Source of the DNA: Diplonema japonicum
Taxonomy: Eukaryota > Euglenozoa > Diplonemea > Diplonemida > Diplonemidae
Reading direction: 5' to 3'
NCBI GenBank assembly: GCA_964019335.1
Contig: OZ025708.1
Span: forward strand, 238,501-302,500
DNA: 64,000 nt
Shown: piece by piece, positions 52,181-61,428 of the stretch
Numbering within the stretch: position 1 is the first letter of the stretch
Layout of the letters: every line of letters begins with the position of its first letter
Notes under the pieces: model-generated
What the model was told of the DNA's origin: nothing
What the model saw: the letters and a program-made list of their open reading frames with translations, nothing else
The model's database searches: none
Program-made: the position numbers and the translations under genes

Positions 52181-53635
52181 ATGCCGGCCAAACAGAACTT
52201 AGCTGCGTATATCAAAAGCCTGAAGCCGGAGAGAACGTTCCGCAAGGCCGTGGCGCCGCAAAATGGGAACGTGTGGAATAATTACTCGAGCACGAAGCAC
52301 CATGACGACATAGAAGAAGGGGCACTACCGGACTTTTCAAAGGTGAAGTGGGAGTCTGAGGTTACACAAATCTATGACGACAAAGAAATCGCACAACGAC
52401 CAGTACAAACAAGGCCCCCGGTGAAGTTTGGGTTTGAGATAGACTGCATAAGTGACGAACCGATGACGAGGGCAGACATCGCATCTTCATTGAACTCCCA
52501 TAGTTTGAACCAAAATCCGTTCAACGCACACGGGCCCCACGCTCTGACAAAATTCCAGTTCCACCCAGTTGGATACAACGACCGGTCGGTAAACGGATGG
52601 TGGAAGATAAAGCCGGATTACCTCTTCATGACCTCCAAATCCGGGCAGAAAACCAAAACGTTCCAACTTGTCTCACCGCCCATGACGTTGTCGCACTATA
52701 ACCGTTCCCTTCACACCATCTCTTTGATCACATCGATGATGAAAAACTTATCATTTAGGACAGATCCTTGTGCGGGGATGCATGTTCACATAGATGTTGC
52801 GGATCTTTCCATTAAAGAGCTTCGGTGCGTGGCGTGGAATTTTCTCCGGTTTCAAAAAGGGATGGACTTGTTAATCCCGAAAGACAGGATTTTGCAGCCG
52901 TTTGAAGGTGTTCTTTCGGACAATGAACCGAACCCGGAGATTTTAAACGCGAAAAATGTACAGGAGCTGGTTGAACTGACGAACCCAGGTAAATTAGGCC
53001 GTTTCAATAAGTTAAACCTGACCAATTTGACACGGAAAGTGCCGTTTAGACAGGAAACAATCGAGATTCGATCGCACCACGCGGTGTTGGACCCTCAAGC
53101 GATCGCATCGTGGGTGGAGCTGTGCGATACCATTGTGGACGATGGGGTGCGTTATGCTACGATGAACGCCTCAAGCGATGAGTTTCTCGCCTTCAGCAAG
53201 GCTCCCAGCAATTTTCAATTAAAAAATTTGAAAAAAATTCTTCCAAAACACCTTCACCAGTACTACACTAACAGACGGGCCGCCGTTCGTTACCTTCACA
53301 ATACGTATGATGCCAACAGGGTGAAGGTGCTTGAAGGGCGCTTTTCAGGTGGAACCGACGTTGTACCGGCCGAGATAAAATCTGTTCTTCAGGACACCTT
53401 GGTCCTCCCCTCCCCTTCCGGGCTTCTTACCTACCGCCACGGCCCGCTGAAGAACATCAGTCCTCGTTCGGCCGCGATGCGTGAATTGTTCCCCATTCAA
53501 GAAACCGGGAGCATTGTGAGGACAACTGAGACAGACCTCAATGTGTCGGGCCCTGGTGAAAAAGGAGAAGCGTTTGTTGCAGATGACCCAATGGACCCAA
53601 TGCCTGTGGGTGCCCCAGGGGGTGGATATCACTAG
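52181..53635 (+). CDS. Putative amidoligase (Amidoligase_2 family)
   Basis: 484 residues, intronless, A-rich leader. The core matches the family of putative amidoligases, relatives of the glutamate-cysteine ligase/glutamine synthetase superfamily: FGFEIDC near 83 (the conserved GxE strand), WKIKPDYLF for the W.v..D position, FQLVSPPM near 163 in place of ElVSP, CAGMHVHIDV near 198 (CGxHVHv), and KLNLTNL followed by ETIEIRSHHAVLDPQAIASW near 277-310. These carry the Glu/His residues thought to bind metal-ATP. The family is expected to join a carboxylate to an amine, the substrate being unknown. The C-terminal 90 residues are Pro/Gly/Asp-rich and look disordered. This family is better known from bacteria, phages, fungi and plants. 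Confidence 0.75.
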   Translation: MPAKQNLAAYIKSLKPERTFRKAVAPQNGNVWNNYSSTKHHDDIEEGALPDFSKVKWESEVTQIYDDKEIAQRPVQTRPPVKFGFEIDCISDEPMTRADIASSLNSHSLNQNPFNAHGPHALTKFQFHPVGYNDRSVNGWWKIKPDYLFMTSKSGQKTKTFQLVSPPMTLSHYNRSLHTISLITSMMKNLSFRTDPCAGMHVHIDVADLSIKELRCVAWNFLRFQKGMDLLIPKDRILQPFEGVLSDNEPNPEILNAKNVQELVELTNPGKLGRFNKLNLTNLTRKVPFRQETIEIRSHHAVLDPQAIASWVELCDTIVDDGVRYATMNASSDEFLAFSKAPSNFQLKNLKKILPKHLHQYYTNRRAAVRYLHNTYDANRVKVLEGRFSGGTDVVPAEIKSVLQDTLVLPSPSGLLTYRHGPLKNISPRSAAMRELFPIQETGSIVRTTETDLNVSGPGEKGEAFVADDPMDPMPVGAPGGGYH

Positions 53636-53728
53636 GAAAAAAAAAAAAAAAAAAACACCTTTGTCCTTTCTTTAAATTCCCCAGCCCATTTTATAAACAG
53701 GGGAAACACAAAAAAAAAAAAAAAAAAA

Positions 53729-54088
53729 ATGAAAACCGAAGCGTCAACTTCATCGTCGTCGTCATCTTCTTCTTCTTCTCTGTACAGTACTGACGGGTCT
53801 TCTTCTTCATCTGATTCTAGCGACTCCTCTTGTTCCACGGCGGTCTCTTCTATTGGTAAAAAGAAAAGGGTTGTTGGGAAAAGGGCGCCTTCTCGCAAAG
53901 CGGCTGTGAAGGCAGCGGTTAAAAAGGCAGCGAGGAAACCAGGGGGGAAGAAGGTTGTACAAACGCCGGTGTTGGTCACGGGCCGAACCCACCAGGTTCG
54001 TGTTGCAAAGAAAGCGAGAAGGAAGGAAACGTTGAAGGCGATGATCGCAAAGCTTGAGGCTGCTATGGGCAGGAAATATATAAAATAA
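53729..54088 (+). CDS. Ser-rich/Lys-rich basic protein, hypothetical
   Basis: 119 residues. Residues 5-40 are mostly Ser with scattered Asp; residues 42-80 are Lys/Ala-rich (KAAVKAAVKKAARKPGGKK), like the tails of linker histones; the C-terminal 35 residues form a basic helix (RRKETLKAMIAKLEAAMGR). The acidic/Ser head may be phosphorylated. It could be a small nuclear or nucleolar protein. A reading made of repeats alone could be spurious, but the ATG directly after an A-run, as for its neighbours, and the ordered C-terminus support it. Confidence 0.6.
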   Translation: MKTEASTSSSSSSSSSSLYSTDGSSSSSDSSDSSCSTAVSSIGKKKRVVGKRAPSRKAAVKAAVKKAARKPGGKKVVQTPVLVTGRTHQVRVAKKARRKETLKAMIAKLEAAMGRKYIK

Positions 54089-54213
54089 AAAAAAGGGGGT
54101 TATTTCTATGCCACCATCTTGCATTTTTTTTTCTTTTTTGTTTTTTTTTTGTTTAAAAATGAAATTGCAACAACAGGAAGAGGGAAGAGAAAAAAAAAAA
54201 AAAAAAAAAAAAT

Positions 54214-54324
54214 ATGGCACTTCGTGCGACACAGCCCTGCCAGAGCGCCCAGAAGCTGCTTGTGAAGCAGAGGATGAGGGAAAGAGAGGGAAAGGAGTTC
54301 ATCCCGGGTATGATGACGGGGAAG

Positions 54325-54360
<36 letters not shown>

Positions 54361-55063
54361 AGGGAGAGTGATCTGGGACGAAGTTACCATGTCTGGGCCT
54401 GCCAACTTCAAGATTGAGCCCCCTGCACCGATGAAGGGGCCCCTGGGTTGGAAGGTACCGCTTTTTTTTTTTTTTTTTTTTTCCTTTTTTTTTTAATCCC
54501 CCCCATCAGACGTGGTTCCACGAGAAGGGTCTTCAGGAGCATTGCAAGGAATTTGAGCAGGGTCTGTTTGCGTGGAAGGTTCACGCTCTTATGCAGGTTT
54601 CTTTCTTTTTTTTTTTTTTTTTTTTTTTTTACAAAAAAAAAAAAAAAAAAAAAAATAGGAGGAGTTTCAGAAGATTGAGGAGCACCCTCCCGCAGAGGCG
54701 TCGCACCACGGGATCGGTGGTAAGGTGCTGATCCCTCACCAGTTGATCGACACTGAGAGGAAGTCCCAAACCTGCTCATCCATTCCTAAGGACGCTTATG
54801 AGCTTCAAAAATTTATCGACGAGAAGAAGTCCTACCACGAGTCCGAACTTTTCTCCATCACCTCGAACTACGAATGGCAGAAGTCCCAGGAGTTCCAATA
54901 CAGAAACACCATGTCTGGATCCCTTTGTGAGGATGCCCGTATGCTTGACGACGTACTTGATGAAGAGGAGGCAGGTAAGCTCTTCGGTGGTCAGGTGGCT
55001 CAGTCCTTTGTTCTCGCCTGGCTGACCCTTCTTTTCGTTACTCTTGTGTGGAGGATCAAGTAG
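54214..55063 (+). CDS. Tail-anchored-type membrane protein, four exons, unknown
   Basis: Exons 54214-54307, 54363-54454, 54510-54596 and 54659-55063 join in frame to 225 residues. Intron 1 is an A-run intron, intron 2 T-rich, intron 3 a T-run followed by an A-run ending AATAG. The product begins MALRATQPCQSAQKLLVKQR, has conserved-looking PANFKIEPPAPMKGPLGWK, KTWFHEKGLQEHC and HHGIGGKVLIPHQ, and ends with a single hydrophobic helix (QSFVLAWLTLLFVTLVW) plus RIK. A C-terminal anchor with a short basic end suggests an organelle-membrane protein, perhaps of the mitochondrial respiratory chain, but I recognise no family. Confidence 0.7.
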
Positions 55064-55066
55064 ATG

Positions 55067-55106
<40 letters not shown>

Positions 55107-55838
55107 CCGGGATTTTTTTTTTTGGGCCCTTCCCCCCTTCCCTTGTTTGACATCTTTTTTGGAAAGAAAAAGTGTATAAATCCCATTTTTTTTTGTTCTA
55201 CGGGAAAACTGAAAGGTTTTCTTTTTTTTCTTCATAGTGTTTTTTTTTTTTTTTTTTTTTTTCAATAACCTGAACAAAGAATGGGATAGGGGGGGTCTGT
55301 GGAAAAAAAAATAAGGGGGTCACTTTGACACAACCACGATAAGTTTTTTTTTTTCTTTCTTTCTTTTTTTTTCTTCGGGTGGGTCGTTGTTAGCAACCTT
55401 CCCCATCATAGTGAAAAAAAGTTTTTTTTTTCTTTTTACAACCGCCCGCCGTCATTTTTTTTTTCTTTTTGGGAAAATGTAAGTTTTTTTTTTTTTTCAG
55501 GCGTCCTGCCACATACCGCAGGTACCCTTAAATGTCTCTTTTTTTTTTTTTTTTTTTAATGACCCGTTTTTTTGTTCCTTTCTTTTTTTCTTTCGTCCCC
55601 CCCCACCCCTCCATTCTCGGGTTTTATTTATTATTACCCCCTCCTCCTTTTTTTATTTATTGTCACCCACACCCCCAACTCCCGTTTTTTTTTTTCTTTT
55701 GCAATATTTTTCACAATTCCACGCCTCCCCCCACCCCTTTATTCATTTGTTTTTTTTATTATTATTATTATTCTTCTCAAAAAAAAAGGGGGGAGTGACG
55801 GGGGAGGAGACGGGAGGGGAAAGAAAAAAAAAAAGAAA
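55064..55838. other. Intergenic, long T-runs, dispersed repeat
   Basis: Filled with T- and A-runs and C-rich patches. The T-run-CAG repeat at 55498-55545 is the only distinct feature. The A-rich leader of the next gene begins at about 55780. ORFs here are Phe/Pro homopolymer products. Confidence 0.5.
55498..55545 (+). repeat. T-run-CAG dispersed repeat, copy 2
   Basis: T-run, CAG, then GCGTCCTGCCACATACCGCA and GGTACCCTTAAATGTCTC. Two substitutions against 8677-8724. Upstream flanks differ completely beyond the T-run. Confidence 0.7.
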
Positions 55839-57208
55839 ATGTCACGAATAAGCACGCCAATACAACAAATTTCGTCGGCAAGCAGTGTGTCAGAGGTTCT
55901 CGCCTTAACGGAGATACGGCAAATCTCTTCACCACCGGCAAGCGAGAAGTACCCAGTGGTGTCCGCGAGCCTATCTGCCAGTCTCTCTGCGAGCCCTACA
56001 GCACAGAAACAAACCCCTGCAATACTGTCGCCTATGGCCGCGGTTGCCCTGCCTAAAACAGCCGAGAGTGAATTTAAACGTCGGTTAAGGATGCAAGGCG
56101 AGGGTCTTGTTTCCCCCCTCGACACCACCGCGCATCCTGTGGCAGCGGGCATCGGGATTCTCTCACCCCCAGGCTTTTCCACTGTCGTGGGGAACACGCC
56201 TTCCCCACCACCTCTAGACAGCACACCACCGCCACAATCAAGATCTGTTTCGCCAATTCGTATCAGAGGGCCTGTTTTGGAGGATGTGTCATATGGGCAG
56301 TCTCCACCTGTTCCTCATACTACCGCAGCTGGGGCGTCTGGTGTTGCTTATAAATATCCCAGAAGTGTACCGTGTCCACCTCCGCCTGGCATGACAGAGG
56401 TTTTCGTGGTCGAGTGGTCGCCGCATCCAGACCCACAGGTGTTGGAAATACAGCGCGGGGGTGCTGGGGTGCAGCCTTGTGCAGTCCTGCACTTGCATGG
56501 TGTCAGGAACACTGTCATCCCCGCGGAGTCGATCATCGATGTTGCCGTGGCCGGTTCGATGTGGATGCATGTTAATTGTAAAAACGGGGAGAGTTTTAAG
56601 GTCCGCCCGCGGTCGTCTCCTGATTACGGTCCTCTTGCTGAAGCGCTTGGTGCGCTATTCTCTGTTGGTGAGGCTGCGACGGGGCTCCCATTACGGTCTG
56701 TAAAACCCGGTAAAAAGGGCCTGCAGCGAGCGCCGTCACCGTGGGCTCCTTTCTTCACCAACCTCTTCTACATCTTCCGGTTGATCCTGGTTCTGGTTCT
56801 TGTTGTTGTGTGCTGTTACTACGTGGGGGACACCATACAGCAGTGGGGGGCGTCGCCGTTGCTAGCTGTTCATCACCTCCCTAGTCCTATTATCGCCAAT
56901 CTGACTCTGCCTTGTGCGAGGCTGCGGGAATCCGGATCGGACTGCCAGTTGTTCTTGATAGATTGCGGGAACGATTATACCTGTACCTATAACGCGACAG
57001 AGGTGTCCAGGCAGATTCAGACCAGCAATGTTACCACGGTTTGGAAGAAAAAAAGAAAAATTGGGGGGGGGTTTTTTTTATGATTTTCTTTCTTTCCATA
57101 GATATTCGGCCTGTTTGGTCCATCGGCGCAGGGTAGCAGGAATGATCCGTTTCTCTCTAAGCTGGGCTCGGTTTTAACTCTCTCTGAGCATGATGGGGTA
57201 TGTGAGGG

Positions 57209-57241
<33 letters not shown>

Positions 57242-57315
57242 TCTCTGACAACTCCCTAAACACCCTCTCGTCCCACATTGTGGAGCGGTGTCCGAACCAC
57301 TTTAGATTTGGGTAA
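55839..57315 (+). CDS. Membrane protein with Ser/Pro-rich N-terminus, three exons
   Basis: Exons 55839-57038, 57102-57197 and 57238-57315 give 457 residues, phase-0 introns; the second intron is GTATGTGAGGG plus an A-run and AG. A GTAATT at the end of exon 3 with a TGTACAG at 57420 could define another exon. Residues 1-190 are Ser/Pro/Ala-rich and look disordered (ASLSASLSASPTAQ). A globular part at 185-290 (TEVFVVEWSPHPDPQVLEIQ) resembles a PH-like or jelly fold but is not identified. One strong membrane helix is at about 307-330 (FYIFRLILVLVLVVVCCYYV), followed by a region with Cys (CARLRESGSDCQ, DCGNDYTC) and Asn-glycosylation motifs, suggesting the C-terminus is outside. Possibly a type II surface protein. 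Confidence 0.65.
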
Positions 57316-57519
57316 TTCGGTTAAGGAAGAATGGGGGGGGGGGGAATAAGAAGAGAACAAGAAAAGAAAAAAAAGAAATATTAACCCTTCCCCCCCCCCC
57401 CCCCCACCCGTTCTGTACAGCGTTGAAGAGAACCCCCCTGTATTTTCTTTATATTTTGTGTTTTTTTTTCTTTCTTTACCCCTCTTTTTTTTCTTGAAAC
57501 GTTTCTTTTTTTTCCTTTG

Positions 57520-57567
57520 CGTTTTTTTTTCTTTCGTTCTGCGTTTCTCTTACTTCATCTCACTAAG
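57520..57567 (+). promoter_or_regulatory. Candidate trans-splice acceptor
   Basis: Long T/C-rich stretch ending TTACTTCATCTCACTAAG at 57567, 12 bases before the start at 57580. It fixes the start downstream of the hydrophobic codons that the T-tract would otherwise encode. Confidence 0.4.
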
Positions 57568-57579
57568 GGCAGCCATGTC

Positions 57580-60291
57580 ATGCACGTCTTCATCTCACTA
57601 GCCCTGCTGAGTGCCACGGTGCTCCCAGTTGTGGGGGACTTTGTCTTGGGGTTGCAAGGGGCAAGCTGCACCGCGACTTGTAGCGCAATAGGAGTGCCAT
57701 GCCTTACTGTTATCAACATGATGGACAGCACTGCTGTGTTCGCCACCCTGGGGGTGACGTGCCCCATGACCCCAGGGCCAAATGCCCAAAATGGAGTGCA
57801 CTACGCTACCGACCAGCCTTGCTACGTGACGGGGCCTGACATGAATCAAGGGGAGTGTCTTGGGTACAAGAGTATTCCGAACCCTATAGATTGCGATGCT
57901 ATACATACTCAAGTGAAGAGGGTTTGCAATTGTGACACGACGGCAGCGCCCCCTACATCTGCCCCGGCAACTCCAGCACCCTCTACACCTGCACCGGCAA
58001 CACCTGCTCCGGCTACCCCGGCACCCTCTACACCGGCGCCAGCAACTGCGGCACCTTCTACACCTGCACCAGCAACCCCAGCACCTTCTACGCCCGCACC
58101 AGCAACACCTGCTCCTGCTACCCCAGCCCCACCGACGCAAGCGCCACCTACTCCAGCACCACCTACCTTGGCGCCCACACCTGCCCCACCCACTCAGGTG
58201 CCCCCGACAGGTGCACCTGCAACACCATCTCCTCTGACACCTGCTCCGGCTACTCTGGTTCCTCCGACGCTTGCTCCGCCTACACCTGCCCCGCCTACGG
58301 TGTTCCCCCCCACGCCTGCACCTGCAACTCCTGCACCCCTTACACCCGCTCCTCCTACACCTTCACCTCCTACTGCTGCCCCTACGCCAGCTCCTCCAAC
58401 GCTGGCGCCCTTAACACCCGCTCCTCCTACACCTGTGCCTCCTACGCTAGCACCGCCCACACTAATTCCCCCTACTCTGTCGCCGCCCACGGTAGCCCCT
58501 GTAACTCCTTCACCCCTTACACTTGCACCGCCTACTTCAGCGCCATTAACACCTACCCCACCCACACTAGCGCCTGCTACTCCAGTGCCTCTGACAGTAG
58601 CGCCCTCCACTCCTGCACCCCCCACAGCCTCTCCAACAGCAGCACCCTCCACTTCTGCACCTGCGACGTCTGCGCCTCCCACAGCTGCGCCAACAGCAGC
58701 ACCTTCCACTCCGTCACCTGTCACCCCAGCACCCTCCACTTCCGCACCAACAACATCAGCACCTTCCACGGCTTCTCCGTCAACCCCCGTGCCCTCAACT
58801 CCAGCGCCATATACATTTGTGCCTCTCACTACCTCACCATCGACTCCTGCGCCCTTCACTTCGGCACCTCCTACGGGCGTACCACAGACTCCTGCTCCTG
58901 CAACGCCCCCGCCTACAACCGCAGCACCCCCTACTCCCCTCCCGCAGACATCGGCACCGGCAACATTGTCCCCCGTTACACAGGCACCCTCGACTGAGGC
59001 ACCGACCTCAGAAGCACCAGCCACAGCGGCACCGACTACCGAAGCACCGGCCCTTCCGTCTGAAGCAAAAGTGACTGCGGTTGGGTCAGCAGTGACCGGG
59101 GCTGCTGCACTAGGGGCCGCTAGTTCCGCGGGGGCAGCCACACGGCTTGTTTTGATCAACAGCGGGTGCAAGGGGGAAAATCGATTCCCGTTCCCACTGC
59201 ACCCCTTGCGGTTCAGCCTGGGGGGCAGCCAGGCAGCAGGCGCAGTGGTAGGGAACACAGTAGTGGTCACAACCTTCACCTTGCTTTGCAAGCTGGTCCT
59301 TACAGCGTTCGACAAGATGAAGATAATCGAGGTTCTGGACAGCCAGGGGCTGATGAGGTTCCCGTCAGCACCGCTGTTCGTGTTCCAGTGGCTGTACCAG
59401 GGCACAGCGCTGGCGGGGATGATGTTGGTGGCGCACCCGCCAAACATCCTGATGTTCTTCCTGGGGCTGCTGACGTTCGTGTTTTGCATTGCGACTCCAC
59501 TACTCATCTTCAAGGAGGTCAGCTCATCCGTCCCCTCACGCGCAGTGTACATGCACGACACAGTGAAGCGGTCCGAGGCATACAATGTCATAATAGGCCG
59601 TGGGGAGTGGGTGAGCCTGTCCCCAGAGAACCACTGGGCCAACCGATACGCCTCCGTGACTAGGCAGTTTAAACAGGAGCTGGCTTGGTTTTCGGTGTTT
59701 GAATTTTCAGGGAGCTTTGCGCTGGCGGCAGTACATGCCCTTAACACGGAAACCTTGACGGGGTGCGGGCATGTTAAGATGTCTGCGTGTTTGATCTATG
59801 TACTCTGGGTGGCATTGGAAGCTGTACTGTGGCCGCACGCACGGCAGAGGGATAACATCTTGGATTTTGTGTCGTTGGGGTGCACAGCCAGCGGTTTGTT
59901 CACCATGGCCTTGGGCTTCTATGGTGGCAATGATGTCGGGCCGCATGCTCTCTTCACGGTGTCGTCGAACTTGTACTTCTTGTCGGCCATCGTGCTTCTG
60001 GTCAAGGTCTCGGTGGATATTGTGACAGAGTGTTTTATTTTCTTCACCAAAAGGCGGATGAGGTTGCAGCAAGCGGCGTGGGCTGTCGTCGACGAGCAGT
60101 TGTCTGTGGAAGCACCAGCTCTGTCTTGTAATATGACCATGCCCTCTCTTACCCCATCGCAGCCCATGTTGGAGTTCAAAAGCAGCACTTCCCCATCTTT
60201 CGTGAGCGTCGGGGGTGCGGCACCGCCCGAAAAGTATCGGGTTCGTGCGAGGGCTGAGTTGGCCGCCATGAAAAAGAGTGCTATTATTTGA
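57580..60291 (+). CDS. Mucin-like Pro/Thr repeat polytopic membrane protein
   Basis: 903 residues from the ATG at 57580, which gives a good signal peptide (MHVFISLALLSATVLPVVG). A Cys-containing ectodomain (about 22-120; CTATCSAIGVPCLT, CNCDTT) is followed by about 370 residues of degenerate five- or six-residue repeats, (A/S)(P)(A/S/P)T(P)-type, rich in Pro, Thr, Ala and Ser, a typical dense O-glycosylation stalk. After about residue 500 come roughly six to seven membrane helices (for example GNTVVVTTFTLLCKLVL, ILMFFLGLLTFVFCIATPLL, LIYVLWVALEAVLW, LYFLSAIVLLVKVSV) and a cytoplasmic C-terminus. Likely a cell-surface receptor or coat protein. The repeat produces a long antisense ORF without meaning. 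Unlike most neighbours it lacks an A-run leader. Confidence 0.75.
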   Translation: MHVFISLALLSATVLPVVGDFVLGLQGASCTATCSAIGVPCLTVINMMDSTAVFATLGVTCPMTPGPNAQNGVHYATDQPCYVTGPDMNQGECLGYKSIPNPIDCDAIHTQVKRVCNCDTTAAPPTSAPATPAPSTPAPATPAPATPAPSTPAPATAAPSTPAPATPAPSTPAPATPAPATPAPPTQAPPTPAPPTLAPTPAPPTQVPPTGAPATPSPLTPAPATLVPPTLAPPTPAPPTVFPPTPAPATPAPLTPAPPTPSPPTAAPTPAPPTLAPLTPAPPTPVPPTLAPPTLIPPTLSPPTVAPVTPSPLTLAPPTSAPLTPTPPTLAPATPVPLTVAPSTPAPPTASPTAAPSTSAPATSAPPTAAPTAAPSTPSPVTPAPSTSAPTTSAPSTASPSTPVPSTPAPYTFVPLTTSPSTPAPFTSAPPTGVPQTPAPATPPPTTAAPPTPLPQTSAPATLSPVTQAPSTEAPTSEAPATAAPTTEAPALPSEAKVTAVGSAVTGAAALGAASSAGAATRLVLINSGCKGENRFPFPLHPLRFSLGGSQAAGAVVGNTVVVTTFTLLCKLVLTAFDKMKIIEVLDSQGLMRFPSAPLFVFQWLYQGTALAGMMLVAHPPNILMFFLGLLTFVFCIATPLLIFKEVSSSVPSRAVYMHDTVKRSEAYNVIIGRGEWVSLSPENHWANRYASVTRQFKQELAWFSVFEFSGSFALAAVHALNTETLTGCGHVKMSACLIYVLWVALEAVLWPHARQRDNILDFVSLGCTASGLFTMALGFYGGNDVGPHALFTVSSNLYFLSAIVLLVKVSVDIVTECFIFFTKRRMRLQQAAWAVVDEQLSVEAPALSCNMTMPSLTPSQPMLEFKSSTSPSFVSVGGAAPPEKYRVRARAELAAMKKSAII

Positions 60292-60544
60292 ATATTGAAG
60301 ATTTTTTTTTTTTTTTTTTTTCCTTTTGGGACACTCAGTATTTCGAATATTGCACAAGTACCCCATGCATTGTTTAAGGAATGGAAATGCGAACTCTGCG
60401 AACAGTTTTTTTTTTTACGTTTTCTCTTATATTTTGTTTATTCTAATTTTTTTTTGTTTTTGTTTTAAAAATTTCTTTTTGAATTTATTTCACGAAAAGT
60501 AGGAAACGAACGAAATATAGGCTCCTCCTTGACAACCTTCACGT

Positions 60545-60569
60545 CCCCCCCCCCCCCCCCCCCCCCCCC
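60545..60569 (+). repeat. Run of 25 C
   Basis: Pure C tract followed by T and six more C; G-rich on the other strand. Confidence 0.9.
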
Positions 60570-61107
60570 TCCCCCCAGACTGCCCACACATTCGCACTGT
60601 GGCTGGTGGAACCATATTGATGATGATAAGAAAGAGTAGGAAAAGAGAAGGGCTTTTTTTTTTTTTTTTTTTTTTTTTTCTTCTTCTCCTGTAGATCGTC
60701 TTTAATGCCTTGCTTTCCATTTCCTTTTTATCGCACCACTTTTTTATCCCCTCCCCACAACTTACTCCACTTTCAAAAAGAGAAAATAAAAACAAAGAAA
60801 TACCCCCATGTATTTATTGTTTTCTTTGAAATTTTGAAACTATGAGTGCTGGAGATCTCAAATGACGGGGGGGGAAAAAAAAAAGGGTGTAGTAAGAAGG
60901 CTTGCTTCCTCCTGTCGAAAATACTATGAAATGAAAGAAAAAACTCAAGTTAAATAATGACTCGTTTTTTTCCTCCGTTTTTTTATTATTTTTTTTTGGT
61001 GAGGAAATAGCCCTAGCGAAACACTGGGTATCTGTAAACTCCTCCCCCCCCCCCCCCCCCCCTTCCTCTCATTTTGTTTTTTTGTTGGTGTGTATGGAAT
61101 AGTTTCT

Positions 61108-61138
61108 TTTCCTTGTCCCCGAGGGGGGGACAAGGAAA
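61108..61138. repeat. Perfect 13-bp hairpin, 5-base loop
   Basis: TTTCCTTGTCCCC at 61108-61120 is the exact reverse complement of 61126-61138, with loop GAGGG. It lies about 290 bases before a start codon and after a gene with no other visible 3' signal. Confidence 0.8.
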
Positions 61139-61428
61139 GAAGGCGGTTTTGTATCCAATTTCTTTTTTTTTCTTCAAAAAAGCACCTTGTGTGCTGTTTG
61201 ATATTAGCCATCCCACCCACCCCACACCCCTCTTCTGTCTCTTTTTTTTTCTTCTTTTTTTTTCCCCTCCCCCTTTCGAAGCATCTGATATATTTTACGT
61301 CGAAAAAAAAAAAAAAAAAAAAAAACTACAGCCCCCGTCGCGCTGTTGAATTATTACTTTTTTTTTTAATTGCTTCTTTCCGAGCATTCACAAAAAAAAA
61401 AGGGGGGGAGAAGGGAGGGAGGAGGAAG

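Larger units (their letters stand above)
60292..61428. other. Intergenic, homopolymer-rich, with hairpin
   Basis: Contains T-runs at 60302 and 60656, 25 C at 60545-60569, more C at 61042, a perfect hairpin at 61108-61138, and A-runs at 61303 and 61391. No gene is supported; the frame from 61090 into the next gene is a leader read-through. Confidence 0.5.

Noticed and set aside
55532-55798. Phe/Pro-rich ORF
   Set aside because: Product of T- and C-runs in a spacer.
57517-57579. N-terminal extension of the mucin-like protein
   Set aside because: It starts on TTG, is encoded by a T-rich tract and lies before a likely splice acceptor; the ATG at 57580 gives a good signal peptide.
58194-59747. 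517-residue minus-strand ORF rich in Gly, Val and Ala
   Set aside because: It is the mirror of the Pro/Thr/Ala repeat of the plus-strand mucin-like gene; repeat codons keep the other strand open.
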